Assembly (NCBI GenBank): GCA_024234975.1
Contig: JACKNH010000007.1
Location: 1-64,000 of the forward strand
Reading direction: 5' to 3'
Source of the DNA: Gammaproteobacteria bacterium
GTDB taxonomy: Bacteria; Pseudomonadota; Gammaproteobacteria; Ga0077536
Length of the DNA: 64,000 nucleotides
Made by a program: the position numbers and the translations under genes. The notes under the pieces are model-generated. The model was not told the DNA's origin and made no database searches. It saw only the letters and a list, made by a program, of their open reading frames with translations. The number at the start of each line of letters is the position of its first letter. The first letter of the stretch is position 1. Shown here piece by piece: positions 34,627 to 44,067 of the stretch.

Positions 34627-37050
34627 TCAGTCGTTGACCGGCGCGAGCGACACCGCCCGGACCGGCGAACGTTGGTCCGCACGTTTCATCTGGAAGGCAG
34701 GAGAACTGACAATTTCCAGCACCAGCGTAGCGAACCGGTAATCGTCAGCTCGTGCCGCGTTGACGATGTGGCGTACGGTCGGCATGTCGTAATACTCGAC
34801 GCCGCGCCCGATCGCATAGGTCAGCAGCTTTTCGGTAAATGAACCGACAAATGTCTCGGGATGACTGAGCAATGCCTCACGCAATTGAATCGGTCCGTTC
34901 ACCGGCGCACCGCTGGCGAGCTGGCCCGATGCGTCTATCGGATTGCCAGCGTCATCCTTTTCGCGCCAGGCGCCAATGCCATCGAAGGTTTCCAGCGCCA
35001 ACCCGATCGGGTCCATCACGTTATGGCAGCCGGCGCAGGCCGGATCGTCCCGATGGCGCATCAAACGCTCGCGCAGGGTCTGCCGGTCAATTGAATCCTC
35101 GGCGTTCTCGTCCAGCGCGGGAACGTTATCCGGCGGTGTCGGCACCGGGGCCGACAGCAGATTCTCAAGCACCCATTTGCCACGCACGACCGGTGACGTG
35201 CGATGCGGGTACGAGGTCACGGTCAGAATCGAGCCATGGCCCAGCAGCCCGCGGCGGGCCTGCTGGTGCACGGCCACCCGGCGAAAGTCACTGCCATAAA
35301 CACCGTCTACACCGTAGTGTCGCGCGAGACGCTCATTCAGGAATGTGTAGTCCCCGGTGAGCAGTTCCAGCACGCTGCGGTTTTCGCGGAAGATGCTGTC
35401 GACGAACAGCGTGGTTTCGCGGCGGAAAGCATCGCGCAGGTTTTCATCGAAGTTCGGGAAAGCGACGAGATCGGGGGCGACACTTTCAAGCTTGCGCAGG
35501 TGCAGCCACTGGGCCGCGAAATTCTCCACCAGTGCCGAGGAACGCGGATCGGCCAGCATCCGGCTGACCTGCGCGTGAAGTTCATGCGGCTCCCGCAACT
35601 GCTCACGCTCGGCGACCGTCAGCAAGGCATCGTCAGGAATCGTGCTCCAGAGAAAGAATGACAGCCTCGAAGCGAGTTCAATGTCGGTCAGCGCGAATGG
35701 CTGGCCGGGGGCGATGTCCTCCGGGTCACGCTCGATCCGGAACAGGAATTCCGGACTGGCGAGTATGCGGCGCAAGGCGAACTGAATGCCGCCGTCGAAC
35801 GTCCCTTTACGCTCGCGTCCGGCGTGATAAAAGGTCATCAGGCTGCCGACATCCGCGTCGTCCACGGGGCGGCGGAACGCCCTGCGGGCGAGCCTGCCGA
35901 TGATCTGTCCGGCACAGGCCTCTTCGGACATGGCATCCGGCTGGCAGGAAAAAATGACATCGCGGCTGGGCGTCGACGCGGCCGGCGCTTTGCCATTGAA
36001 CGGACCGCGGATGATCACGCTGTCCACGCCAGGTACGCCACCGGCGAACACAGGGTCGTAATAAGCCATTTCGAATGGCATCAACTGATCATTTTCCAGT
36101 GCATCGGTCTTCATGACGAACGACGCGGTGATGACATGCGGCCCGGCGGTTACCGGCAGCCGCAATCGTGCGCGTTGTTCCACCGCGTCGCGATTCTCTT
36201 TCCATGACAACATCATGTTGGCAAAGTCAGCCATGCCGCCGATGGTGACCAGCTTGACCCGCTGGCCATCGACGGTGATTTCGAAATCGTGCTCGTGCTG
36301 CAGCCCGCGCAAGGCGTCGACCGTATTGCCCAGGAAATGCGTATCGAACTCGTAGACGCCATCCAGCGGAAACGTATGTTCGATCCGCAAGCCACCGCGC
36401 GTACCCAGCGGCAGCCCTTCAACGGCTTCATCCTGCGACCTGCGCATGCCGCCGGACTGATAGACAGCTTCTTCGCGCGCGATGTCCGGGTCGCCTATGG
36501 CAAACGCACTGACCCGGTCAGCCGCCGCGAGGTAGCCTTCGAGCAGCGCGGGCGATACGTTCAGAACATCCGCGATGTTGTCAAAGCCATGGCTGGAATT
36601 ATCCGGCGGCAATATCGCTTCAACATCGATATCCAACGCCAGCAGGTCGCGAATTGCGTTGGCGTACTCGACCCGGTTCAAACGGTATAACGCCGGACGC
36701 CCCGGATCGATCTGATCAGCCGCCGCGCTATCCAGCGAGGTCTCGAGCCAGGCGGACAAAGCTTCGTACTGGTCAGCCGATGGACGGGCTTCACCCACTG
36801 GCGGCATCATGCCGGCGCGGAGTTTCTTCACCATCATTTCCATGCGGCGCGCGTGCGCAGCGGGATCCAGCAGATCGACCTCATCGAGGGCGAGGCCGCC
36901 GACACGATCAGTGGTGTTATGACAGTCAGCGCAATATTGATCGACGAGTTGCACCTGGCGGCGGGCGCCCGCGGTATCGTGCACCTGGGCGGACGCTTGC
37001 TGATACGCAAGCAGGCCCGTCGCCAGCATGGCGAACATCAACTTCGACAT
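34627..37050 (-). CDS. DUF1592 family exported cytochrome-like protein
   Basis: An 807-residue protein from ATG 37050 with a signal peptide ending near QASAQ. An N-terminal CADCH (40-44) is a covalent haem c site. The DUF1587, DUF1595, DUF1592, DUF1588 and DUF1585 modules follow in the usual order (FHNIAD-type, then FRRPVDDADV, LASPEFLFRIE, LSFFLWSTIPDD and HRTSPVVRGKWVLE). A second CAGCH is at 672-676 (NVMDPIG follows). The family is typical of Planctomycetes, Acidobacteria and some Gammaproteobacteria and is thought to transfer electrons in the periplasm; no substrate is known. It is the first gene of the DUF1592-DUF1552-ankyrin operon. Confidence 0.9.
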   Translation of the reverse strand: MSKLMFAMLATGLLAYQQASAQVHDTAGARRQVQLVDQYCADCHNTTDRVGGLALDEVDLLDPAAHARRMEMMVKKLRAGMMPPVGEARPSADQYEALSAWLETSLDSAAADQIDPGRPALYRLNRVEYANAIRDLLALDIDVEAILPPDNSSHGFDNIADVLNVSPALLEGYLAAADRVSAFAIGDPDIAREEAVYQSGGMRRSQDEAVEGLPLGTRGGLRIEHTFPLDGVYEFDTHFLGNTVDALRGLQHEHDFEITVDGQRVKLVTIGGMADFANMMLSWKENRDAVEQRARLRLPVTAGPHVITASFVMKTDALENDQLMPFEMAYYDPVFAGGVPGVDSVIIRGPFNGKAPAASTPSRDVIFSCQPDAMSEEACAGQIIGRLARRAFRRPVDDADVGSLMTFYHAGRERKGTFDGGIQFALRRILASPEFLFRIERDPEDIAPGQPFALTDIELASRLSFFLWSTIPDDALLTVAEREQLREPHELHAQVSRMLADPRSSALVENFAAQWLHLRKLESVAPDLVAFPNFDENLRDAFRRETTLFVDSIFRENRSVLELLTGDYTFLNERLARHYGVDGVYGSDFRRVAVHQQARRGLLGHGSILTVTSYPHRTSPVVRGKWVLENLLSAPVPTPPDNVPALDENAEDSIDRQTLRERLMRHRDDPACAGCHNVMDPIGLALETFDGIGAWREKDDAGNPIDASGQLASGAPVNGPIQLREALLSHPETFVGSFTEKLLTYAIGRGVEYYDMPTVRHIVNAARADDYRFATLVLEIVSSPAFQMKRADQRSPVRAVSLAPVND

Positions 37051-37457
37051 TCCATGGCCTTGCTTTCCGAACACGCGTCCCCCTTGCTCGCGACGTCGGC
37101 GGCATCGTTGTTGCTGACAGGGATGACACGCTGCAAGACGCCAGTGCTGTCTTCGTTTCCGGTTACCCGGACTACGGTTTCCGCGCGTATCCGCCAGCAT
37201 CCAGCCGTCACAGATCCGGAACTGAGGGTAGCTACACTTGACCGGCGGCGCAAGTAAGTTGGCATATCATCCGAACGGCAAGGATGCGCGGAATATCCGG
37301 GTACGCAGGCGTGGGAAGTAATCTTCCGCCAGCGCACTGCACAAACGCGGTTATCTCCCACACTGGATCTCGTGCATGGAAAGACTCACCTGCCGCGGTT
37401 TTTTGTGTACGCTTCGCCCCTGACCAATTGATTCACGGATCCCCGTTCACCACCATC
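37051..37457. other. Divergent intergenic region, no gene recognised
   Basis: This 407-base gap separates the DUF1592 operon from the prpD-ABC operon and must hold promoters for both. I found no good -35/-10 or -24/-12 pair and no palindrome. Frames reading into the gap from both genes have atypical composition and are taken as non-coding. Confidence 0.5.
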
Positions 37458-38810
37458 ATGACCGATCAGTCTCCTACCCTGGCTCTCGCCGACTACGTCG
37501 TTCAATCACAACCGGAGAAAATTCCCACGGCCGTGTGGGAAGAATCCAGACGCGCCGTTCATAACTACCTCGGCTGTGCGCTGGGGGGCAGCATAGAATC
37601 CGCGCTGGACGTGGCAATCAAAGTGCTGATGCCTTTCAGCGGTCCGGCGACAACCAACGTACTGGGCCGACCCGAACGGTTCGATGCCTTGCATGCCGCC
37701 TTGCTGAACGGCATCGGTTCGCATGTGCATGAATATGACGACACGCTGCCAAGCAATTACATCCACCCCAGCGTGCCGGTGGCGTCCGCGCTGTTCGCGT
37801 ACGCAGGCGCCAACCCGGTCAATGGCCGCGATTTCCTGCATGCGTTTATCCTCGGCTTCGAAGTCGAGGCGCGCATCGGCGACGCCATTTATCCCGCGCA
37901 CTACGATGCCGGCTGGCACATCACATCAACCACCGGTGTGTTCGGCGCAGCCGCCGCCATCGGCAAACTGCTCGGCCTGACGACCACGCAGATGGTCTGG
38001 GCATTCGGCCTCGCCGCGACCCAGGCGGCCGGCGTCAGGGAAATGTTCGGGTCGATGGCCAAGTCATGGCAACCGGGGCGCGCGGCGCAGAACGGTTATA
38101 CCAGTGCCCTGCTCGCGCAGGCGGATTTCACCGCCGGCGAGCATGGGTTGGAAGGTCCGCGTGGTTTCATTCCGGTCACTGCCGCTCAATATGATCTGGG
38201 CAGAATCACCTCCAACCTGGGCACTGAGTTTGCGTTGATGCGCAACGCCTACAAGCCTTATGCCTGTGGCCTCGTTGTTCACCCTGCGATCGACGGCTGC
38301 AGTCAGATACGGGCCAACCATGAATATTCGCCGGAGCAGATCGAAGCTGTACGCGTACGGGTCGCCCCGCTGGTGCTCGACCTATGCAACAAGCGTGATC
38401 TGTATCGCGAATTGCAAAGCAAGTATTCGATCTATCACGCCGCGGCGATTGGCCTGGTTCGCGGCAAGGGCGGCCTGCAGGAATTCACAATGGCGGCGGT
38501 CCAGGACCCCCTGCTCAAACATGTGCGCGATCGGGTGACGGCGATTGCCGATCCCGGCGTCACCGAAGACCAGGTTGGCATAGAAGTCGACCTCAAGGAC
38601 CGCCGCACACTCACGTTGTTTGTCGAACAGTCGCTGGGGAATGTTCATCGCCCGTTGAGCAATGCCTTTCTGGATGAAAAGTTTCGCGACCAGGCGATCC
38701 TGGCATTGCCTGTCCAGACAGTGGAAGCGCTCATGGGCGAATGCTGGAAATTTCAAGCGTGCGCTGACGTCGGCGAACTGGTCCGCCGTACGGCGCCGGC
38801 GGCGGTATGA
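37458..38810 (+). CDS. MmgE/PrpD family protein
   Basis: A 450-residue protein of the 2-methylcitrate dehydratase / cis-aconitate decarboxylase family, from ATG 37458 (MTDQSPTLALADYVV). Family motifs are visible: HEYDDTLPSNYIHPS, FILGFEVEARIG, GWHITSTTGVFGAAAA and LVVHPAIDG. Members dehydrate or decarboxylate tricarboxylic acids, or isomerise other small molecules; many copies next to transporters act on other substrates. It overlaps the next gene by ATGA, so it forms one operon with a complete ABC importer. The absence of prpB/prpC argues against a methylcitrate role. The compound imported may be its substrate. Confidence 0.88.
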   Translation: MTDQSPTLALADYVVQSQPEKIPTAVWEESRRAVHNYLGCALGGSIESALDVAIKVLMPFSGPATTNVLGRPERFDALHAALLNGIGSHVHEYDDTLPSNYIHPSVPVASALFAYAGANPVNGRDFLHAFILGFEVEARIGDAIYPAHYDAGWHITSTTGVFGAAAAIGKLLGLTTTQMVWAFGLAATQAAGVREMFGSMAKSWQPGRAAQNGYTSALLAQADFTAGEHGLEGPRGFIPVTAAQYDLGRITSNLGTEFALMRNAYKPYACGLVVHPAIDGCSQIRANHEYSPEQIEAVRVRVAPLVLDLCNKRDLYRELQSKYSIYHAAAIGLVRGKGGLQEFTMAAVQDPLLKHVRDRVTAIADPGVTEDQVGIEVDLKDRRTLTLFVEQSLGNVHRPLSNAFLDEKFRDQAILALPVQTVEALMGECWKFQACADVGELVRRTAPAAV

Positions 38811-39853
38811 CCATGCCGGGAATCGTCTGGCTGCGCTGTTGCGTACACCGTACCTTGCTGGTCCTGTTCGCCTTGATGCTAGGCGTTTCCGGCTGCGGAA
38901 ATGAGGTGGAATCGGGACGACACATACGCATCCCGCTGGGGGCGGGCGGCATCGGCTTTCTCCCGCTCTACGTCATGCGCGACCGGCAGTTGCTGGAGCA
39001 GCATGCGGCTGCGCAAGGCGTCGATGATCTCAAGGTGGATTGGCTGGATCTGGGTGGTCCCGCCGCGATGAACGATGCACTGCTTTCAGGTGCGGTCGAC
39101 GTCATCGCCGCCGGCCCGCCGGCATTTCTGACGCTCTGGGACAAGACCCAGGGCACACTGAATGTCAAAGGTATCGCGGCAATCAGCGCGCTGCCTATGT
39201 ACCTTAACTCCCGCTCACCGACGTTTGCATCACTTGATGTGATTTCCGACCGGGACAAGATCGCGCTCACCTCGATCAAGGTATCGATTCCCGCCATCAT
39301 CATGCAGATGTACGCCGCCGACCGCTTCGGTGCGGCCGAGGCGGAGCGGTTCGACCGCTATACCGTCAGCATGGCACACCCGGATGGCGTGATCGCCATG
39401 CTGTCCGGTACCGGCGACATCACGGCGCATTTTACTTCGCCACCGTTCCATCAGCGTGAAGTGCGGGATGCCTCCGTGCAGACGATTCTGACTTCGGACC
39501 AGGTCATGGGCGGCACCACTACTTTCACCATGCTCTCGACCACCGAAGCGTTCCTTCAGGCCAATCCGGAGCTTGTAGCGGTCATCGTTACAGCACTGAG
39601 CGAGGCGCAGGAATGGATCACGCGTGAACCCGCGGCGGCGGCGGAAATCCTGATGCGTGCGGACGGCAATGCAGGGTTGTCGAAGGCCGAAATCGCCGCC
39701 TTGTTGCAGGATCCGGCGATCGTCTTTTCCGCCACGCCGGCCAATGTCATGCGCTATGCGACGTTCATGCATTCGATCGGGTCGCTCAAGCATCTGCCGG
39801 AATCCTGGCAGTCGCTGTTCGTTGACGACATCCACATGCTGCCTGGCAGTTGA
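38807..39853 (+). CDS. ABC transporter substrate-binding lipoprotein (NMT1/SsuA-like)
   Basis: A 348-residue periplasmic binding protein. The signal ends in the lipobox VSGC with Cys30, so it is lipid-anchored. The fold is that of the SsuA/TauA/THI5-like group, with DALLSGAVDVIAAGPPAFL and SRSPTFASLDVISDRDKIAL. These bind sulfonates, nitrate, pyrimidine precursors or aromatic acids; the residues here do not reveal which. Its start overlaps the prpD-like stop (ATGA). The ATPase and permease follow directly. Confidence 0.87.
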   Translation: MTMPGIVWLRCCVHRTLLVLFALMLGVSGCGNEVESGRHIRIPLGAGGIGFLPLYVMRDRQLLEQHAAAQGVDDLKVDWLDLGGPAAMNDALLSGAVDVIAAGPPAFLTLWDKTQGTLNVKGIAAISALPMYLNSRSPTFASLDVISDRDKIALTSIKVSIPAIIMQMYAADRFGAAEAERFDRYTVSMAHPDGVIAMLSGTGDITAHFTSPPFHQREVRDASVQTILTSDQVMGGTTTFTMLSTTEAFLQANPELVAVIVTALSEAQEWITREPAAAAEILMRADGNAGLSKAEIAALLQDPAIVFSATPANVMRYATFMHSIGSLKHLPESWQSLFVDDIHMLPGS

Positions 39854-39882
39854 CTGACACCCATCCATCGCAGGCTCTGCCC

Positions 39883-40668
39883 ATGACCGGATCACAGACC
39901 ACAGCGTTGTTGAGCGTCCGCGACGTCAGCCTGCAATACAACACTGCCAATAGTGTGGTCACCGCGGTATCGCAACTGAGTTTTGAAGTTCATACGTCCG
40001 ACAGGTTTGTCCTGCTGGGCCCCTCGGGCTGTGGCAAATCAACCTTGTTGAAAGCCGTCGCCGGATTCATCGAACCGACAGCCGGGAAAATCACGCTTGC
40101 CGGCAAGCCGGTGTGCGCGCCGGGACCTGAACGCGCCATGGTGTTTCAGGAGTTTGATCAGCTGCTGCCGTGGAAGACGGTAACCGGCAATATTATGTTT
40201 CCGTTGGTCGCGACCGGCATGGCCACAGCTGCGGCGCGTGAACGCGCGGCGCTGTATATAGAGAAGGTGGGGCTTTCCAGGTTTGCCAACAGCTATCCGC
40301 ACACGTTATCCGGAGGCATGAAGCAGCGCGTGGCGATTGCCAGGGCGATGGCGATGGAGCCCGGGATATTGCTGATGGACGAACCGTTCGCGGCATTGGA
40401 TGCCTTGACGCGGGACCGCATGCAGGAGGAATTGCTACGCTTGTGCGCGGATACCGACTCAACCGTCTTGTTTGTGACCCATTCCATCGCCGAGGCGATT
40501 CGTATCGGTACGCGCATCCTGTTGCTCAGTCCGCATCCCGGACGCGCAAAGGCCGAACTCAATTGCGATGGAATCGACACAGCTGATGCCTCGGGAGAAC
40601 ATCTGTCGCAGCGTATCCGGCGCCTGCTGTTCGGCAATCTGGTTGAAGAGGACACCGCTGATGACTGA
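39883..40668 (+). CDS. ABC transporter ATP-binding protein
   Basis: A 261-residue ATPase of the nitrate/sulfonate/taurine class. Walker A GPSGCGKS is at 46-53, then the Q-loop VFQEFDQLLPW, signature LSGGMKQR and Walker B ILLMDEPFAALDA, with the H-loop VTHSIAEA. I chose ATG 39883 with GCAGG eight bases upstream; a TTG at 39850 overlapping the previous stop would add 11 residues. It energises import by the adjacent permease, whose gene it overlaps by eight bases. Confidence 0.92.
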   Translation: MTGSQTTALLSVRDVSLQYNTANSVVTAVSQLSFEVHTSDRFVLLGPSGCGKSTLLKAVAGFIEPTAGKITLAGKPVCAPGPERAMVFQEFDQLLPWKTVTGNIMFPLVATGMATAAARERAALYIEKVGLSRFANSYPHTLSGGMKQRVAIARAMAMEPGILLMDEPFAALDALTRDRMQEELLRLCADTDSTVLFVTHSIAEAIRIGTRILLLSPHPGRAKAELNCDGIDTADASGEHLSQRIRRLLFGNLVEEDTADD

Positions 40669-41542
40669 CAGCGATCAAAACCCGGCAACGATTCAGCGCA
40701 AGGAAATCATCTACACGCTGGACGACATCCCGGCGCCAGTCAGACAGCGTCCACGCTCCTCTTGGCAGCGCATTTCCGACATTCCGGCATTCCGCAAGTC
40801 CTTGCTGCTGGCGTTGCTTGCAGGCATCTGGGAAGCCTATGCACGCTATCTTGGCAATGAACTCGTGCTGCCGACGTTTTCCGGCACGGTGCTGGCATTG
40901 TTCAGCGCGATCGCATCCGGCGAGCTGCCGCGGGCGACGGTCTACACCCTGGCATTGTTATTGAAGGGTTATGTCGCCGGGCTGGCGATTGCCGCCGGGC
41001 TGACGGCATTTGCCAGCGCCACCCGCCTGGGCGCCGATCTGCTGGAGACTTTGACCGCGATGTTCAACCCGCTGCCTTCAATCGCATTGCTGCCGTTGGC
41101 ATTGATCTGGTTCGGACTCGGCGAAGGCAGCGTCATCTTCGTGCTGATTCACGCGGTGCTATGGGCGGTCGCCTTGAACACCCATGCCGGTTTCAAGAGT
41201 GTCAGTCCGACATTGAAGATGGTGGGCCGAAACTATGGCCTGACCGGCCTGCGCTACGTCACCCGCATTCTGATCCCCGGCGCGTTCCCCAGCATTCTGA
41301 CCGGCTTGAAAGTCGGTTGGGCCTTCGCCTGGCGTACGCTGATTGCAGCAGAGCTTGTGTTCGGCGCCACCTCCAGCAGTGGCGGGCTGGGCTGGTACAT
41401 CTTCGAGCGCAAGAATCAGTTGCTGATTCCCGATGTCTTTGCCGGTCTGCTGACCGTGATCGTGTTCGGGCTGCTGGTTGAAAACCTGTTGTTCAGAACC
41501 CTGGAAAAGTACACCGTCAGGCGCTGGGGCATGGCGAGCTGA
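40661..41542 (+). CDS. ABC transporter permease
   Basis: A 293-residue inner-membrane permease with about six helices. The cytoplasmic coupling loop has GRNYGLTGLRYVTRILIPGA, the EAA-like motif of the SsuC/TauC class. ATG 40661 overlaps the ATPase stop by eight bases. It completes a three-gene importer behind the PrpD-like enzyme. A weak hairpin (CCGTGT/ACACGG, 41551-41571) follows and may end the operon. Confidence 0.9.
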   Translation: MTDSDQNPATIQRKEIIYTLDDIPAPVRQRPRSSWQRISDIPAFRKSLLLALLAGIWEAYARYLGNELVLPTFSGTVLALFSAIASGELPRATVYTLALLLKGYVAGLAIAAGLTAFASATRLGADLLETLTAMFNPLPSIALLPLALIWFGLGEGSVIFVLIHAVLWAVALNTHAGFKSVSPTLKMVGRNYGLTGLRYVTRILIPGAFPSILTGLKVGWAFAWRTLIAAELVFGATSSSGGLGWYIFERKNQLLIPDVFAGLLTVIVFGLLVENLLFRTLEKYTVRRWGMAS

Positions 41543-41660
41543 CAGCATAGCCGTGTATCCAACGAACACGGGAGTATTATTCGGCAAACCTTACGAATGT
41601 CTGGTAACACCGCGACGTGTCCAGCCAGATCACCGCCATTCCGGGAGAAGGTGTTTTGTC

Positions 41661-42638
41661 ATGCGTCACACTGCTGTCAGCCATCGGCAATCGCGCCGGG
41701 CGCTGAGAATTCTGTTGATCAGTTTCATCTGCGCCGTTGCGTTCACCATTTCGGCGCATGCGCTGGAATTACCGGATGCCGTCAGTGCGGTATTGGGAAG
41801 CAGAGCGCCTGATACCGTGTCCGAACTGCCCGGGGAGTACATCAAGCTCATTGCCCAGGGCATGAACCCCCGTCAGTACAAACCAGCCAGCAACCAGCAC
41901 CCGGTGAATATCGATGCCAATGACCTCGCCGTCATACTCGCGTCTCTGCATGCAAGCGAACCGGTGAGTGCGCCCGTGTTTTCCTCGATGGCGGCAGGCG
42001 TGCTGGCGCCGAAACTAGCTGCGGCGTTGGCGCGTGCCGACGCCCGTGAAGACGTCATCTTTGCATTCACCGACAAAGGAGATGGTCGCCGCACGGTGAC
42101 GTCGGCGCGGATGTTCTATCTGGATGACAAGCTGCATTTCATTTTTGGCGACACGCTGCAGAGCGTCGATGCAGTTGCGGATTCACTGCCCAATCAGTTC
42201 CGCGAACCTTTTCGCGCCGGCAAACGCAGCGAACGGATCCGCGACCATGTCCGGGTGGATGGCCCAGGCGTCAGCCACTGGCCAACCCGAATCTCCGAAC
42301 GCGACGATTGGATCATCGTCGACATCCCGCGAATTGTCGTCGCGTATCAGGGACCCACCATTGCTCTGGTGCCATTCAACGTCGATGGGCAGATCGTATC
42401 CACCCGCACTACCCAATCAGCGCCACCTGTCGAAGAGCGAGTAACCCCGCTGGTTGCTCGCACGGCGGATGCCCAGGAATTACAGCCGGCGCCTGATGCC
42501 GCCGAGGTCAATGCATCCAGACCGGGGTTCGAAGGCATACGCCGACGACTTGCTGAATTGAAACAGTTGTTTGAAGAAGGCTTGATCACTGACGAGGACT
42601 ACACGTTGCGACGACGGGAAATTCTGGACGAAATCTGA
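41661..42638 (+). CDS. Exported protein with C-terminal SHOCT-like motif
   Basis: A 325-residue protein I do not recognise as a whole. A signal peptide (about 1-35, ending ISAHA) precedes a region rich in Ala/Pro. The last 30 residues (LAELKQLFEEGLITDEDY) match the SHOCT short helical motif, usually a C-terminal oligomerisation or anchoring element. The central part (residues 100-250) is predicted beta-rich with no catalytic motif. It stands alone after the ABC operon, 118 bases downstream. Function unknown. Confidence 0.72.
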   Translation: MRHTAVSHRQSRRALRILLISFICAVAFTISAHALELPDAVSAVLGSRAPDTVSELPGEYIKLIAQGMNPRQYKPASNQHPVNIDANDLAVILASLHASEPVSAPVFSSMAAGVLAPKLAAALARADAREDVIFAFTDKGDGRRTVTSARMFYLDDKLHFIFGDTLQSVDAVADSLPNQFREPFRAGKRSERIRDHVRVDGPGVSHWPTRISERDDWIIVDIPRIVVAYQGPTIALVPFNVDGQIVSTRTTQSAPPVEERVTPLVARTADAQELQPAPDAAEVNASRPGFEGIRRRLAELKQLFEEGLITDEDYTLRRREILDEI

Positions 42639-42769
42639 GCCGGGCGTGCGCAGACCGATGCACCGGTGCCCGAAGCTGGCGTTGACAGCCCCTGGCTTAA
42701 GGCGCAGATTGACAACCGCGCCTGCCGAAACCTTACGCGCCCGGCCCCTGCCCCTGGAATTCCACCGCC

Positions 42770-43261
42770 ATGACACACAGATACACTCTGCGCTGCGCGC
42801 TGGCGATGGCCGTTGTGCTGGCGGCACTACCAGTCCACGCGGAGCGCCCCACCTGGACACCGATAGCTGAATTGCTGGTCGGCGGCCTGAGTGAATCCGA
42901 TCCATTCCGCATGTCCACCGTGATGACCCGCTGCACGGCGTTGAGCATGACCATGGCAGGGCTGGTGGCGGACTACTCTCCGGAGATGTCGACCTACTAT
43001 CAGAACGAAGCGCTGAGCCTGATGCAGCATGCCGTGCTGCTGGATTCGAACCTGGAGCGGCAACTCACCGGCATGGACGCCGACATTCGCGCGTTGTCGT
43101 CGGCCATCATGGTCAAGGTCAGCGACATGCTGGGGGGCTACAACCAATGGCTGGACCACAACATGGCCACCGGTGAAACCTACTTCAACAAGGATTTCGA
43201 ACTCGAAGTCGACAGCTGCCAGCTGGCCTCCAAGTTCGTCAAACACCTGAGTGCGCAGTAA
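42770..43261 (+). CDS. Small exported protein of unknown function
   Basis: A 163-residue protein with a clear signal peptide (MTHRYTLRCALAMAVVLAAL, cleaved near VHA). The mature part is mostly helical and methionine-rich, with two or three cysteines (TRCTALSMTM, VDSCQLASKF) that could form a disulfide. No known domain is recognised. The gap of 131 bases before it shows no terminator, so it may be read with the SHOCT-protein gene. Confidence 0.68.
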   Translation: MTHRYTLRCALAMAVVLAALPVHAERPTWTPIAELLVGGLSESDPFRMSTVMTRCTALSMTMAGLVADYSPEMSTYYQNEALSLMQHAVLLDSNLERQLTGMDADIRALSSAIMVKVSDMLGGYNQWLDHNMATGETYFNKDFELEVDSCQLASKFVKHLSAQ

Positions 43262-43324
43262 TCACCTGCATCGATTGACGGTACCCGCCGCACTATTGGC
43301 GGCTGCTTAACATCTGAAAACAGA

Positions 43325-43357
43325 CGGGCCGGTCACCCGCCAGAGGTGTCCGGCCCG
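43325..43357. terminator. Hairpin between convergent genes
   Basis: CGGGCCGG pairs with CCGGCCCG, and CACC with GGTG inside, around a 7-base loop. It lies between the small exported protein (plus) and the VOC gene (minus). TCTGTTTTC follows on the minus strand; no U tract follows on the plus strand. It probably separates the two transcripts. Confidence 0.55.
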
Positions 43358-43382
43358 CTGATACTCACTTACTTAAGACTAC

Positions 43383-43766
43383 TTATTCCGGCGCGAAACA
43401 ATACGCGCACAGTTTGTTGCCATCCGGATCGCGCAGGTAGGCGCCATAGGCCGTCGGGGTGAAGGTACGCGGGCCGGGCGCGCCTTCATCGGTTCCGCCG
43501 TTGGACATGCCAGCGGCATGGAATGCGTTGACCCCGTCGCGGGTGGTCGAATGGAAACCCAGCGTACCGCCATTGGCGTAAGTGGCCGGCTGACCATTGG
43601 CCGGCTTGGTGATCAGGAATTCGGGCGCTTCCGCGCCATACAGTACGCCGCGGTCACCCATCGGGCCGAGATTCTTGATGCCCAGCGGCGCCAATGCCGC
43701 GTCATAGAATTTCGTCGCCTTTGCCAGGTCGTTGGTGCCGAGCACTACATGGGTATAAATCGCCAT
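43383..43766 (-). CDS. VOC (glyoxalase/bleomycin-resistance) family protein
   Basis: A 127-residue single VOC domain, starting MAIYTHVVLGTNDLAKATKF and ending YLRDPDGNKLCAYC. The first His and the final region are the typical metal-ligand positions, but a complete 2-His-Glu set cannot be shown from one sequence. VOC members include glyoxalase I, extradiol dioxygenases and fosfomycin resistance proteins. It lies alone between convergent and divergent neighbours. Function unassigned. Confidence 0.82.
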   Translation of the reverse strand: MAIYTHVVLGTNDLAKATKFYDAALAPLGIKNLGPMGDRGVLYGAEAPEFLITKPANGQPATYANGGTLGFHSTTRDGVNAFHAAGMSNGGTDEGAPGPRTFTPTAYGAYLRDPDGNKLCAYCFAPE

Positions 43767-44067
43767 TGAAGGTCGTCCTTTCAGTGAAACTTCTTGTGTG
43801 TGTTGTCAGGTTCCGGCTCGCGCCAGCTGTGTTGTGGTTTTCAGGTCGCAGCGCCATGACCTGCCCCTCTCGATGACACGGGCGCGGCCCTTTTTGGAAC
43901 CGCGCCTAATATCACGCGAGTCGCGGCATCAGGCAAGCGCCGTGAACGGCCATCATCGCTGCTTGAACGGAATATGCCGTCCGGCCACACAAGATCGCCG
44001 GTGTGCCTTCCGGCAGGCGGATTCGTGCCGCTGGTCCGCGTACTCCAGCGCCGCGGGTGGCGCCGCC
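43767..44067. other. 301-base gap with a small hairpin
   Basis: The gap lies between the VOC gene and the SMP-30 gene, both on the minus strand. It holds a 7-bp stem GGCGCGG/CCGCGCC (43881-43906) without a U tract. No gene or promoter could be supported. Confidence 0.4.
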
